64,000 bases of DNA, from NCBI RefSeq assembly GCF_000429325.1, contig NZ_AUBQ01000013.1, positions 186,001-250,000 on the forward strand, written 5' to 3'. The stretch is from Fundidesulfovibrio putealis DSM 16056. GTDB lineage: Bacteria; Desulfobacterota; Desulfovibrionia; Desulfovibrionales; Desulfovibrionaceae. A program made the translations under genes and the position numbers. The notes below the pieces were generated by a model that saw only the letters and a list, made by a program, of their open reading frames with translations, had not been told where the DNA came from and searched no databases. Positions 46,871-55,616 of the stretch are shown one piece after another; the first letter of the stretch is position 1, and each line of letters opens with the position of its first letter.

Positions 46871-48937
46871 ATGAATCGATCCCTCCAGTTGAAATTCCTC
46901 GTTCCCGCCCTTTCCGCCATCGTGCTGGGCATGGTCTGCCTGGTGATCGTGAACGCCCGGCAGGCCAGCACCAGCATGGAGACTCTCATGGGACAGGACA
47001 TGCGGCTCCTGGGACAGGCCCTGAGCCGCGACGTGGTGGGCGGCATGGAGGACAGGCTCACGCTGCTTTCAGGCATCGCCGGGCTGGAGAGCGTCGTGAT
47101 CGCGGCCTCCGTGGACGTGCCCTCCACCTTGCAGCCCCAGCTGGCCTTCCTGGCCAAAAGCACACAGGGCATGCTCTACCTGAACGTGTTCGACCTGAAA
47201 GGCGACGCCGTCGTCTCCTCGGAAATCCTGAAGGGCACGGTCAACGTGGCGGACCGGGACTATTTCCTGGCTGTCTCGAAGGACGCGAAGGACAAGGTGG
47301 TCTCCAAGCCCCTGATGAGCCGCACCGTAGGCAAGGCCGTGGTGGTGCTGGCCGTGCCCATACGCGACAAGGCCAAAAAGCTCGTGGGCGTGCTGAACGC
47401 AGGCATCGACCTGGAATACCTCACCAACGAAGTCTCCAAGACCAAGATCGGCGACACCGGGTTCGCCTTCATCCTGGACCGCGACGGCATGGTGGTGGCC
47501 CACCCCGACCCGGCCAAACGCATGAAGAACGAGGACAATCCCCCCGAATGGATGCGCCGGGCCATGAAGGTCCAGGGCGTCGAGCAGATTTCCTTCACGC
47601 AGGACGGCAAGGCGGGCATGGCCACGGTGCTGGCCGACGCACTGACCGGCTGGCGCTTCGTGGTGATGGCCCCGCACCAGGAACTCCAAGCCATGGTGGA
47701 GCGCCTGAACGGCCAGAACATGCTCATCGCGGGGGGGCTGACCCTGGCCTTCATGGCCGTCATCATGGCCTGCCTGCGCTTCCTGATTCTGCGGCCGCTG
47801 TTCGCCTGCGGCGCGTATGCGCGGGAAGTGGCGGGAGGGACCCTGGACGCGGACCTCTCCGTGCGTTCCCAGGACGAACTGGGCCGCATGGCCGACGACA
47901 TGCGGGCCATGGTGGACGCCCTCAAGGACAGCCTGGGCAAGGCCCGCCAGGAGCACGCGCTGGCCGACAAGGCGGTCGGGGAGGCCAAGGACGCCCTGGC
48001 CAGGGCCGAAGAGGCCCAGAACCAGGCCGAGCGGGCCAAGTGCGAGGGAATACTGCAGGCCGTGGACGTGCTGCGCGGCGTGGTGCAGGGAATCGGGGAC
48101 GCCTCCAAGGATCTGCTGGGCGAGATAGACTCCCTGCGCGAGGGCGTCACCGGCCAGGAATCCACCACGGCGGAAACCGCCGCCGCCATGGACGAGATGA
48201 ACTCAAGCGTGCTGGAAGTGGCCCGCAACGCCCACGAAGCCTCCGAGGCCGCAGACCAGACCCGGACCGAAGCCCAGCGCGGGCAGGCCGTGGTGGAGGA
48301 CGCCCGACGGGCCATCACCCAGGTGGATGAGCTGGCCAAGGTGCTGGAACAGGGCATGAGCCAGCTGGGGGAGCAGGCCCACGCCATCGGCCAGGTGATG
48401 ACCGTGATCTCCGACATCGCGGACCAGACCAACCTGCTGGCCCTGAACGCGGCCATCGAGGCCGCGCGTGCCGGGGAAGCCGGGCGCGGCTTCGCCGTGG
48501 TGGCCGACGAGGTGCGAAAACTCGCCGAGAAGACCATGCACTCCACCCAGGAGGTGGGCCAGGCCATCGCCACCATCCAGGAGGGCACCGCCCGCAACGT
48601 GGAGCACGTGAACCGGGCCGCCCAGGCCGTGGGCGTGGCCTCGGAGCTGGCCGTACAGTCCGGCGAGGCCCTGCGCTCCATCGTGGAGCTGGTGGACCGC
48701 ACCACCGGGCAGGTGCGGGGCATCGCCCAGGCCGCCGGGCAGCAATCCACCGCCAGCGAGGAGATCGCCCGCTCCGTGTCCGGCATCAGCAGCTTCTCCC
48801 AGGACCTCACCAAGGGCATGGACGACTTCTCCCAGACCGTGCAGGGCATGGCCGGACACGTGCGCGAACTCTCCAGCGTCATCGGCGGCCTGGAGGAGCA
48901 AGCCTGCACCTCCAGCGCCAAGGCCCTGGGGGCATGA
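46871..48937 (+). CDS. Methyl-accepting chemotaxis protein with dCache sensor
   Basis: 688 residues. Transmembrane helix (about 8-30), a large periplasmic double-Cache domain (about 35-270; [20 protein letters not shown], then [18 protein letters not shown]), a second transmembrane helix (about 280-302), HAMP, a coiled coil and the MCP domain ([35 protein letters not shown]). dCache sensors bind amino acids, organic acids or amines. The ligand is unknown. AAGGAG precedes the ATG. It ends in a strong terminator. Confidence 0.93.
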   Translation: MNRSLQLKFLVPALSAIVLGMVCLVIVNARQASTSMETLMGQDMRLLGQALSRDVVGGMEDRLTLLSGIAGLESVVIAASVDVPSTLQPQLAFLAKSTQGMLYLNVFDLKGDAVVSSEILKGTVNVADRDYFLAVSKDAKDKVVSKPLMSRTVGKAVVVLAVPIRDKAKKLVGVLNAGIDLEYLTNEVSKTKIGDTGFAFILDRDGMVVAHPDPAKRMKNEDNPPEWMRRAMKVQGVEQISFTQDGKAGMATVLADALTGWRFVVMAPHQELQAMVERLNGQNMLIAGGLTLAFMAVIMACLRFLILRPLFACGAYAREVAGGTLDADLSVRSQDELGRMADDMRAMVDALKDSLGKARQEHALADKAVGEAKDALARAEEAQNQAERAKCEGILQAVDVLRGVVQGIGDASKDLLGEIDSLREGVTGQESTTAETAAAMDEMNSSVLEVARNAHEASEAADQTRTEAQRGQAVVEDARRAITQVDELAKVLEQGMSQLGEQAHAIGQVMTVISDIADQTNLLALNAAIEAARAGEAGRGFAVVADEVRKLAEKTMHSTQEVGQAIATIQEGTARNVEHVNRAAQAVGVASELAVQSGEALRSIVELVDRTTGQVRGIAQAAGQQSTASEEIARSVSGISSFSQDLTKGMDDFSQTVQGMAGHVRELSSVIGGLEEQACTSSAKALGA

Positions 48938-48971
48938 TCCTTTACCGGGTGTAAAAAAAATGGACACCCCA

Positions 48972-49003
48972 GGCGGCGCGCCCCCTTGCGCGCCGCCTTT
49001 TTT
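48972..49003 (+). terminator. Rho-independent terminator after the dCache chemoreceptor
   Basis: GGCGGCGCG pairs with CGCGCCGCC across CCCCCTTG, followed by TTTTTT. Confidence 0.9.
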
Positions 49004-49064
49004 ATTCACAATTCCAGCATGTTACACATTATCCATTCCGGCACGATGTTTGCGAATAAGGGGA

Positions 49065-49439
49065 ATGGCAACAGCGGCGTCACAATCCTTTACGGTCATC
49101 CTGGCCGACCGCAACCGGCACATCCGGGAGCTTCTGTCCAGGGAACTCATCCGCGAAGGGTTCGAGGTGAAGGGCTGCGGGCTGGGACGCCTCGCCGCCA
49201 GCCTGGCCGCTGTCCGGGCCGACCTGCTGGTTGTGGACACCGAGCTGCCCGATATGGACGCGCTCTCGGTGATCCAACTGGTGAGGACGACACGCCCGAA
49301 GCTGCCTGTGGCCGTATACGCATACGAAGAGGAAGACGCCGCACCCTGCCTGAAGGAACCGGAGGTGTTTTTCGTCCACAAGGGGGACGATCCGGAGCAG
49401 CTGGTCCGGGCGGTGCGCGGCATGCTTTTCAGACGATGA
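49065..49439 (+). CDS. Single-domain response regulator (receiver only)
   Basis: 124 residues. The receiver fold is seen with TVILADRNRHIREL, phosphoacceptor aspartate in LLVVDTELPDMDAL and the lysine in VFFVHKGDDPEQL. The first acidic pair is reduced to one residue (AD in place of DD), which may change metal binding. No output domain, like CheY or Spo0F. AAGGGG lies before the ATG. It sits between a chemoreceptor and a transporter, with no kinase beside it. Confidence 0.8.
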   Translation: MATAASQSFTVILADRNRHIRELLSRELIREGFEVKGCGLGRLAASLAAVRADLLVVDTELPDMDALSVIQLVRTTRPKLPVAVYAYEEEDAAPCLKEPEVFFVHKGDDPEQLVRAVRGMLFRR

Positions 49440-49554
49440 CCGGACTTTCATGAACGTGGGGCCGGACGACGTGGCAGGGGTGAGGCGCAGGGCTTGCGCT
49501 TCGATGCGAGAATCCGAAGGGACAAACGCACGACGGAAACGGAGGTGGAGTGGA

Positions 49555-50808
49555 ATGCGATTTTTCAGGGAAGTCTATGAATTCATGATGGAAGGGGCGA
49601 GAGCCCATGCCAAGTGGGACTACGAAGTCTCCATGAGCATCATCAAGAACCGCAAAAAACTCTTGATGCTTCTGGTGCTGGCACTGCCCATCCTGGGCTT
49701 CAGTCTGGTCGAGGCGGCGGACGTGATCGGCGGCAAGACCGCGTACATGCCCTCCTACTACAACACCACCATCTTCCTGGCCTCCATCGGCGTGGGCCTG
49801 GCTGCGGGCCTGATCACCGGCTGCATCGGCGCGGGCGGCGGCTTCATCATCACCCCGGCGCTCATGGCCGCAGGCGTCAAGGGCATCCTGGCCGTCGGCA
49901 CGGACCTGTTCCACATCTTCGCCAAGGCCATCATGGGCACCGCCGTCCACAAGAAGCTGGGCAACGTGAGCGTGAAGCTGGCCATGGGCTTCCTGCTCGG
50001 CTCGGGCTTCGGCGCTGTGGCGGGCGGCTACCTGAACAAGGCCCTCTACGACTCCGACCCCCTCATGTCGGAACTGTTCATCTCCTCCATCTACGCCGTG
50101 CTGCTCGGCTTCCTGGGCTTCTACGGCGCGTACGACTTCCTGAAGTCGCGCAAGGGCGATGACGGCGGCGACTCCCACGGCGGCCCCGCCGGCGGCGGCG
50201 TGCCTCCCCTGGCCAAGAAGGTCCAGGCCCTGAAGATCCCCCCCATGATCACCTTCGACGAGGACTTCGTCCCCGGCGGACGCCAGATCTCCATGTGGGT
50301 GCTGGCCGCTGGCGGCTTCGTGGTCGGCGCGCTGGCCTCCATCATGGGCGTGGGCGGCGGCTTCATCACCTTCCCCATGTTCGTGTACGTCTTCGGCGTC
50401 TCCTCCATGACCACCGTGGGCACGGACATCCTCCAGATCATCTTCACCGCCGGTTTCGCGGGCATCACCCAGTACGCGGTGTACGGCTTCGTGTTCTACA
50501 CCCTGGCCATGGGCATGCTCATCGGCTCGCTGCTGGGCATCCAGGTCGGCGCGCTGGTCACCAAGGTGGTCAAGGGCGTGCACATCCGTGGTTTCTACGC
50601 CCTGTCCATCATCTCCGGCTTCATCAACCGCGCGGCCACCCTGCCCAAGAAGCTCACCGAGCTTGGCTACCTGGGCTGGTCGCCCGAGTTGAACAACAAC
50701 ATCGAGTATGTGGGCAACATCGTATTCTGGGTCAGCGTGGGTCTTTTCGGCGTGTGGGTGTTCGGGAAGTTCTTCGCCAACATCGGCATGCTGCGTGGGG
50801 AGGAATAA
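49555..50808 (+). CDS. TauE/SafE family transporter, long sulfate-reducer form
   Basis: 417 residues. A cytoplasmic N-terminus (MRFFREVYEFMMEGARAHAK) precedes about eight or nine membrane segments with the two family repeats, AGLITGCIGAGGGFIITPAL and GALASIMGVGGGFITFPMFV, separated by a polar Gly/Pro loop (around residue 205-235). Proposed substrates in the family are sulfite and organosulfonates. GGAGGTGGAG stands before the ATG at 49555. The gene is followed after three bases by a small membrane protein gene, so the two probably work together. Confidence 0.85.
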   Translation: MRFFREVYEFMMEGARAHAKWDYEVSMSIIKNRKKLLMLLVLALPILGFSLVEAADVIGGKTAYMPSYYNTTIFLASIGVGLAAGLITGCIGAGGGFIITPALMAAGVKGILAVGTDLFHIFAKAIMGTAVHKKLGNVSVKLAMGFLLGSGFGAVAGGYLNKALYDSDPLMSELFISSIYAVLLGFLGFYGAYDFLKSRKGDDGGDSHGGPAGGGVPPLAKKVQALKIPPMITFDEDFVPGGRQISMWVLAAGGFVVGALASIMGVGGGFITFPMFVYVFGVSSMTTVGTDILQIIFTAGFAGITQYAVYGFVFYTLAMGMLIGSLLGIQVGALVTKVVKGVHIRGFYALSIISGFINRAATLPKKLTELGYLGWSPELNNNIEYVGNIVFWVSVGLFGVWVFGKFFANIGMLRGEE

Positions 50809-50811
50809 GCG

Positions 50812-51564
50812 ATGATGATAGTCAATAAGGGCACCTTCACGAAGGGTGTGCTGCTCATGGTGAGTTTCCTGGTTGTCTTCATGCTGATCATGTCGCCCCT
50901 GTTCGGCGGCAAGACCGGCCTGGAATTCTCCGATGACTTCTTCAACAGGCTCTCCAAGAACTCCTCGGACTACTTCGAGGAGGTCAAGACCGGCATCGAG
51001 AAGCAAAAGGGCAAGCAGCTGGCCGTCACCGCCACTATCGCCAAGCCCGACCCGAAGGACGAGGCCGACCCGGCCAAGGCGACCGCCATCGCCAACAAGA
51101 AGGCCGCGGACGTGGCCAAGGCCCTGACCGCAGCTGGCGCCACCGTGGACGTGAAGGACAACGTCCTCAACGTGAAGGGCGACCTGGGCTCCATGCTGAG
51201 CTTCGCTGCCACCAAGGCCAAGGACGTGTTCATGGTTGTCGGCCCTGCCGCTGAAACCCCCGAGAACAAGGCCAACCACAAGCTCCTCAAGGACCTGTGG
51301 ACCGGTTTCTCGGCCCTGATCAAGCCCTTGCAGAAGGAAGGCAAGGTGGCCGAGGCCAAGGCCCTGGACGCCGTGATGAAGAAGGCTCTGGAACCCGGCT
51401 ACAACTTCTACGGCATCGAAGGCGAGTCGGTTACCAAGAACATCTTCCTGCTGAGCTTCCTGCTGATCTTCTACGTGATCTACACCATGTGGTATGGCTA
51501 CGCGATCTTCTTCATGTTCGACGGCATCGGCCTGTCCATGAAGAAGTCCAAGAAGAAAGCATAG
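50812..51564 (+). CDS. Membrane protein, partner of the TauE-like transporter
   Basis: 250 residues. A membrane helix near residue 11-31, a soluble domain of about 170 residues with Lys-rich helices (about 45-205; AIANKKAADVAKALTAAGAT), and a second membrane helix (about 210-235; FLLSFLLIFYVIYTMWYGYA) before a Lys tail (KKSKKKA). No known domain. Its soluble part should face the periplasm. GGAGG lies before the ATG. Co-transcribed with the transporter; an accessory or substrate-handling role is inferred. Confidence 0.7.
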   Translation: MMIVNKGTFTKGVLLMVSFLVVFMLIMSPLFGGKTGLEFSDDFFNRLSKNSSDYFEEVKTGIEKQKGKQLAVTATIAKPDPKDEADPAKATAIANKKAADVAKALTAAGATVDVKDNVLNVKGDLGSMLSFAATKAKDVFMVVGPAAETPENKANHKLLKDLWTGFSALIKPLQKEGKVAEAKALDAVMKKALEPGYNFYGIEGESVTKNIFLLSFLLIFYVIYTMWYGYAIFFMFDGIGLSMKKSKKKA

Positions 51565-51594
51565 TCTTCAAAACCCTATAACCCCCCCCAACTA

Positions 51595-51620
51595 GAGAGG
51601 CCGCCTTCGGGCGGCCTCTC
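51595..51620. terminator. Hairpin between convergent genes
   Basis: GAGAGGCCGCC and GGCGGCCTCTC form an 11-bp perfect stem with the stable loop TTCG. It stands between the stops at 51564 (+) and 51644 (-) and could serve both, though no T-run follows. Confidence 0.7.
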
Positions 51621-51643
51621 GCGTTGCGCCGGGAGCATGACCG

Positions 51644-52003
51644 CTACATGCCTTGCGCCGCCTGCCACATGCCCAAAGCGGCCCCGGTGGGGTCGATGAG
51701 CACGCTGAACCAGCCATACCCCGGAACCTCCGTGACGTCCTTCACGATGGTCGCTCCCAAAGAACGCGCCTTTTCGGTGGACGCCCGCACGTCCTCCACC
51801 AGCACATACGGCAGCCAGTGCGAGGGAACGCCCGGCACGGGATTCTTCATCATGCCCCCGCCGGTTCCTTCCCCAACCTCGATCCCGGTATAGTTGAACT
51901 GGGGCATGTCCACGTACTTCCAATCGAATAGTCCCTGGTAGAACTCCTTGGCCTTGCCGAGGTCGTCGGTGGCCAGTTCCACATGCACGAACGGATTTGC
52001 CAT
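51644..52003 (-). CDS. VOC family protein (glyoxalase-like)
   Basis: 119 residues, MANPFVHVELATDDLGKAKE onward. Two VOC motifs are seen, ending DVTEVPGYGWFSVLIDPTGA ALGMWQ (metal ligand glutamate in E-L-A and late positions). Proteins of this subgroup resemble PhnB/YdcI-like lactoylglutathione lyase relatives; substrate unknown. The start at 52003 is chosen from the GGAG ten bases ahead; an earlier in-frame start adds non-homologous sequence. Confidence 0.8.
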   Translation of the reverse strand: MANPFVHVELATDDLGKAKEFYQGLFDWKYVDMPQFNYTGIEVGEGTGGGMMKNPVPGVPSHWLPYVLVEDVRASTEKARSLGATIVKDVTEVPGYGWFSVLIDPTGAALGMWQAAQGM

Positions 52004-52230
52004 AACCTTCACTCCTTGCGCGCCTGGCGCGGCTTGATTCTTTCCATACAGGTCCCGGCGCGCCGCACTCTGGCGGCTGCGCAAGGAGTCCAGCTTTTGG
52101 CGTAAATCAAATCCACGCCCGGGGTCAACGCGGAGCTGTTTCCTGATGCCTTGCACGTGAGGGCGTGCTATGAAGCAGCTGGCTCCCACCCGGGAGCCGT
52201 TGACAACCGCCAACATCGCGAGGATTTCAT

Positions 52231-53334
52231 ATGGCCCCTGAGAGAATCGAACCTGGGTCCGGGCCTAAGCTGCTCGACCCTTTCGCCATTCGCGGCATCA
52301 TCTTCCGGAACCGGATCGGCGTTTCCCCTATGTGCCAGTACTGCGCCAAGGACGGGCTGGCAGACGACTGGCATCTGGTCCACCTGGGGAGCCGCGCCGT
52401 GGGCGGAGCCGGGGTGGTCTTCGTGGAAGCCACCGCCGTCACGCCCCAGGGGCGCATCGCCCCCGGCGACATGGGCCTGTGGAGTGACGCCCACACCAAG
52501 GCCCTGGCTCCCGTGGCCGCGTTTATCAAGCGCATGGGCGCAGTGGCAGCCATCCAGCTGGCCCACGCCGGACGCAAAGCCAGCTGCCAGCCGCCCTGGC
52601 AGGGGGGAGCCAAGCTCGCAACGCCGGACGAGGGCGGCTGGATAACAGTCGCGCCCTGCCCCATCCCCTTCGCCGACAACGAGCCCGCACCCGCCCCCCT
52701 GGACGCCGCAGGCATCGAGGCCGTGAAACAGGCCTTCGTGGACGCCGCGATCCGGGCCGTCAAAGCCGGGTTCCAGGTGATCGAACTGCACGCGGCCCAC
52801 GGCTACCTGATGCACCAGTTCCTCTCACCCATCAGCAACCAGCGCACCGACGCCTACGGCGGCTCCCTGGAGAACCGCATGCGCCTGCCCCTGGAGACAG
52901 CCGCCGCCATCCGCGCCGCCATCCCCAAGGACATGCCGCTGTTCGTTCGCCTCTCGGCCACGGATTGGGTGGAGGGAGGCTGGGACCTGCCCCAGTCCGT
53001 GGCCCTCTCCCGCGAACTGAAAAAGGTCGGGGTGGACCTCATCGACGTGAGCACCGGAGGGCTGGTGCCTCACGCGAAAATACCCGTGGCCCCCGGCTTC
53101 CAGGCGCCCTTCGCGGGCGACATCCGCAAGCAGGCCGACATCATGACCAGCGCCGTTGGCCTCATCACCGAGCCGCAGCAGGCCGAGGACATCCTGCAAG
53201 CCGGGCTGGCCGACCTGATTCTTTTGGGACGAGAGATGCTGCGCGAACCGTACTGGGCGCTGAAAGCCCAGGCGGCGCTGGGCGGCGAACAGGGCTGGCC
53301 CACGCAGTACGGCTACGCGGTGAAGAGAAGATAA
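52231..53334 (+). CDS. NADH:flavin oxidoreductase, old yellow enzyme (YqjM type)
   Basis: 367 residues. An FMN TIM barrel with the YqjM-type start (RNRIGVSPMCQYCAKDGLAD), the substrate histidines in ELHAAHGYLMHQFLSP, SNQRTDAYGGSLENRMRLPL and the FMN phosphate region (ADLILLGREMLREPYW). It reduces activated C=C bonds with NAD(P)H. The Cys in SPMCQY is the redox-tuning cysteine of this subclass. GAGGA precedes the ATG. It stands alone and is followed by several repeat elements. Confidence 0.9.
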   Translation: MAPERIEPGSGPKLLDPFAIRGIIFRNRIGVSPMCQYCAKDGLADDWHLVHLGSRAVGGAGVVFVEATAVTPQGRIAPGDMGLWSDAHTKALAPVAAFIKRMGAVAAIQLAHAGRKASCQPPWQGGAKLATPDEGGWITVAPCPIPFADNEPAPAPLDAAGIEAVKQAFVDAAIRAVKAGFQVIELHAAHGYLMHQFLSPISNQRTDAYGGSLENRMRLPLETAAAIRAAIPKDMPLFVRLSATDWVEGGWDLPQSVALSRELKKVGVDLIDVSTGGLVPHAKIPVAPGFQAPFAGDIRKQADIMTSAVGLITEPQQAEDILQAGLADLILLGREMLREPYWALKAQAALGGEQGWPTQYGYAVKRR

Positions 53335-53354
53335 GAGGCTGATGCCTCCGGCGG

Positions 53355-53409
53355 CCAGAGAGGGCTCCGCCCTCTCTGGACTCTCCCGCCAGGGGGATCA
53401 TCCCCCTGG
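53355..53409. repeat. Two adjacent GC hairpins
   Basis: CCAGAGAGGGCTCCGCCCTCTCTGG (25 bp described by its arms CCAGAGAGGG/CCCTCTCTGG) and CCAGGGGGA/TCCCCCTGG stand side by side after the old yellow enzyme gene. The arrangement is that of the dispersed double-hairpin family found also at 658-702 and 53706-53747, with different stems. Confidence 0.6.
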
Positions 53410-53464
53410 ACCCTGCATCCGCTTCGCGTAACGCCCCGCAACAGTTCAGATTCCTGTCAATCTA

Positions 53465-53500
53465 GAGCCCAGAAGCGCGCAAAGCCGCGCTTCTGGGCTC
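53465..53500. terminator. Strong hairpin in the convergent gap
   Basis: GAGCCCAGAAGCGCG and CGCGCTTCTGGGCTC form a perfect 15-bp stem with a six-base loop. It lies between the convergent stops at 53334 and 53829. No T-run on either side. Confidence 0.6.
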
Positions 53501-53534
53501 ATTGATGCTTGAAATCGCTGTCGTCGATGAAGGT

Positions 53535-53642
53535 CGGGGCTGGTGGCTGTCACGGTCGGGTTCTGGCGGGCGGGCGACGAATCGTCTCCAAATCGGTTCG
53601 AGCCCGCCCGCCAGGACACGAGCGGGACAGCCACCAGCCCCG
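53535..53642. repeat. Long imperfect palindromic repeat (copy 2)
   Basis: 108 bp folding into one hairpin with arms of 41 bp and only five mismatched pairs. The apex GACGAATCGTCTCCAAATCG plus GTTCGA matches the apex of the copy at 732-843 in 22 of 26 positions. The stem differs in sequence between the copies but stays paired. TGTCACGGTCG in the lower stem is shared. No frame of protein-like composition. Opposite orientation to copy 1. Confidence 0.75.
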
Positions 53643-53705
53643 GCCCGAATTGCCGCACACGACGCGAAGCGGAAAGCCGGGTCAAGGGGAGGCCTCTCCC
53701 CTTGC

Positions 53706-53747
53706 GGGTCCAGGGCAGAGCCCTGGCGGGTCCGGGCGGAGCCCGGC
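53706..53747. repeat. Double stem-loop repeat (copy 2)
   Basis: GGGTCCAGGGCAGAGCCCTGG followed by a GGGCGGAGCCC hairpin, 21 + 17 bp, matching the minus-strand reading of 658-702. The arms CCAGGGCAGAGCCCTGG are identical in both copies. Confidence 0.65.
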
Positions 53748-53760
53748 AACGAGCCAACGT

Positions 53761-53803
53761 AAAAGAGGCAGGCAGGAACGGTCGCACCGTCCCTGCCTGC
53801 CTC
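53761..53803 (-). terminator. Terminator of the Fe-S protein gene
   Basis: On the minus strand GAGGCAGGCAGGGACGGT pairs with ACCGTTCCTGCCTGCCTC (one mismatch) and is followed by TTTT. It lies 26 bp beyond the stop at 53829. Confidence 0.85.
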
Positions 53804-53828
53804 TGCACATTTGTGTAGCGCTCGCCGC

Positions 53829-54656
53829 TTAGCGCATCATGCCCAGCTGATCGGCGGGAACGGCCTTCCCCATGCGGGTGACCACCAGGTCCTCCACGGG
53901 GATGTTGGTCCCGGCCAGCTCCGCCGCCTGGTGCACCAGGGCGGAAAGGCCCGTGCAGCAGGGCACTTCCATGCGCAGGATCTGAACCTTCTTGATGCCG
54001 GAGTGGGTGAACATCTGCACCAGCTTTTGCAGGTACGGCTGGGGGTCGTCGAACTTCGGGCAGGCGATCATGACCACCTTCCCGGCCAGACGCTGGTTGA
54101 AATCGGGCAGGGCCACGGGGGCGCAATCCGCCGCGATGACCACTTCCGCGCCGCGCAGGAAGGGGGCTTCCGCCGGGACGAGGCGCAGCTTCACGGGCCA
54201 GTGGCCGAGGTTCGAGGCCTGGGCCTGGGTGGCCGAAGCGGGGGCAGCCTGAGGGGCAGCCGGGGCGCGGTTCAGGGTCATCATGTTGGAGCCGGGGCAG
54301 CCGCAACCCAAAGTCTGGGGGGCCTGGGGAGCCGTAGCGGCGGGGCGCTCCAAGGTCATGGCCGCGGAACCGGGGCAGCCGCCGTGGGCCTTCTTGGGCT
54401 GGGGGGCCTTCATGGCTTCCAGTTCGTGGTGCACGGCTTCCTCGTCGAACTCGTCAGCCACGCGCTCGATGATCTTGAGCGCGCCCATGGGGCAGTGGCC
54501 CAGGCACGCGCCAAGCCCGTCGCAAAGCTTGTCGGCCTTCAGCTTGGCCTTGCCGTCGATGATGCTGATGGCGCCCTCGGCGCAGTTGGGCAGGCATTCG
54601 CCGCAGCCGTTGCACAGTTCTTCGTCTATCTCTACGATCTTGCGTGTCGCTTTCAT
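53829..54656 (-). CDS. Ferredoxin-domain iron-sulfur protein with CPGS motifs (Hcp-associated type)
   Basis: 275 residues. An N-terminal ferredoxin domain (about 10-65) with CNGCGECLPNC and CDGLGACLGHCP, a linker with two near-identical motifs, CPGSAAMTL and CPGSNMMTL, then a ~130-residue C-terminal domain containing GKVVMIACPKFDD and VPCCTGLSALVHQA. Proteins of this plan lie beside hybrid cluster protein genes in Desulfovibrio and belong to the nitrosative-stress HcpR regulon. No hcp is adjacent here. A TGTGA-N6-TCACA site lies 57 bp upstream of the ATG, supporting that regulation. The start at 54656 is set by GGAGG. Confidence 0.8.
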   Translation of the reverse strand: MKATRKIVEIDEELCNGCGECLPNCAEGAISIIDGKAKLKADKLCDGLGACLGHCPMGALKIIERVADEFDEEAVHHELEAMKAPQPKKAHGGCPGSAAMTLERPAATAPQAPQTLGCGCPGSNMMTLNRAPAAPQAAPASATQAQASNLGHWPVKLRLVPAEAPFLRGAEVVIAADCAPVALPDFNQRLAGKVVMIACPKFDDPQPYLQKLVQMFTHSGIKKVQILRMEVPCCTGLSALVHQAAELAGTNIPVEDLVVTRMGKAVPADQLGMMR

Positions 54657-54712
54657 TCTTGTGTCCTCCGCTCGTTGGTGAGCAGACAATATGCCCGCCT
54701 CGCGCGGCGGCC

Positions 54713-54728
54713 TGTGACGTGCGTCACA
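54713..54728. promoter_or_regulatory. CRP/FNR-family (HcpR-like) operator
   Basis: TGTGACGTGCGTCACA is a perfect 16-bp palindrome of the form TGTGA-N6-TCACA, the half-site spacing of the CRP/FNR family and that predicted for HcpR in Desulfovibrio. It is placed 57 bp before the start of the Fe-S protein gene. Confidence 0.75.
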
Positions 54729-54748
54729 TGAAGAAAAAAAACTGAAAA

Positions 54749-55594
54749 TTAATTCCACCAGCCAAGCGCCAGCAGCACAATGCGCACCCCGAGCACGGCC
54801 AGGCCCACCGCCAGCAGCCGCACGATGGCCATGCCCCCGACGCGCTCGGACAGCCTGGCCCCGATCTGCGCCCCGGCCACCACGCCAATGGCCAGCGCGG
54901 CTGTGCGGTGCGCCCCGGTGGCGAAGCTGCCGGACAACACGTGGGTGAGCGTGCCGGTGAAGGCCATGAACGCCAGGATGAGGTGCGAGGTGGCCGTGGC
55001 CACGTGCACCGGAAAATGCAGCAGATACACCAGCAGCGGCACATGGATGATGCCGCCGCCGATGCCCAGAAAGCTGGACACGTAGCCAACCACAAGCGAC
55101 AGGCCGACTCCGAGCGCCGGGTTGAAGGTGTAGGTGAAGGTCTGCCCGTGGGCGTCGGTGAGGCAGCGGGTGACGCCGCCCGCCGGGGGTCGACCGTCTG
55201 GGGAGTTCGGGGAGTTTGGCCCGGCCTTCCTGAAGGCCAGGAACACGGCCAGGGCCAGGACGGCCCCGCCGAACACGAAATCGAAGGTCTGCCGTGGCAC
55301 GGCCTGGGTATTCAACGCCCCGAGCACGGCTCCGGGCAGGGTGGCCGCAGAGAAGAGCAGCGCGGAGCGGTAGTCGATGCGTCTGGCCAGGGCGTAGGCC
55401 TCGGAGCCTGACAGGGCGTTGAAGAACACCACGGCCAGGGAGATGGCGGTCAGGGTGGCGGCGGAGTCGTTCGGGTAGAGCATGATGAGCAGCGGCATGA
55501 GCACGAAGCCCCCGCCCGCGCCGATGAGCGTGCCGAAGACGCCCGCGCCGAGCCCAAGGGCCATGAGCCCGAGATATTCGACCGGTGTGTGCAC
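54749..55594 (-). CDS. TauE/SafE family membrane exporter
   Basis: 281 residues from a GTG at 55594 with GGGAGG six bases ahead (a TTG at 55627 is an alternative). The two family repeats are present: GAGVFGTLIGAGGGFVLMPL and GYVSSFLGIGGGIIHVPLLV, each followed by three hydrophobic helices. The loop between halves holds the PNSPNSPDGRPPAGG low-complexity stretch. Third TauE/SafE protein of the window. It follows the diguanylate cyclase gene by 22 bp on the same strand and may be read with it. Confidence 0.83.
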   Translation of the reverse strand: MHTPVEYLGLMALGLGAGVFGTLIGAGGGFVLMPLLIMLYPNDSAATLTAISLAVVFFNALSGSEAYALARRIDYRSALLFSAATLPGAVLGALNTQAVPRQTFDFVFGGAVLALAVFLAFRKAGPNSPNSPDGRPPAGGVTRCLTDAHGQTFTYTFNPALGVGLSLVVGYVSSFLGIGGGIIHVPLLVYLLHFPVHVATATSHLILAFMAFTGTLTHVLSGSFATGAHRTAALAIGVVAGAQIGARLSERVGGMAIVRLLAVGLAVLGVRIVLLALGWWN

Positions 55595-55616
55595 GTGCGG
55601 CCTCCCGAGGTGCTCG

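Noticed and set aside
53580-53615. A tRNA-like GGTTCGAGCC segment
   Set aside because: It is the apex of the long hairpin repeat; no acceptor, D or anticodon arms can be placed around it.
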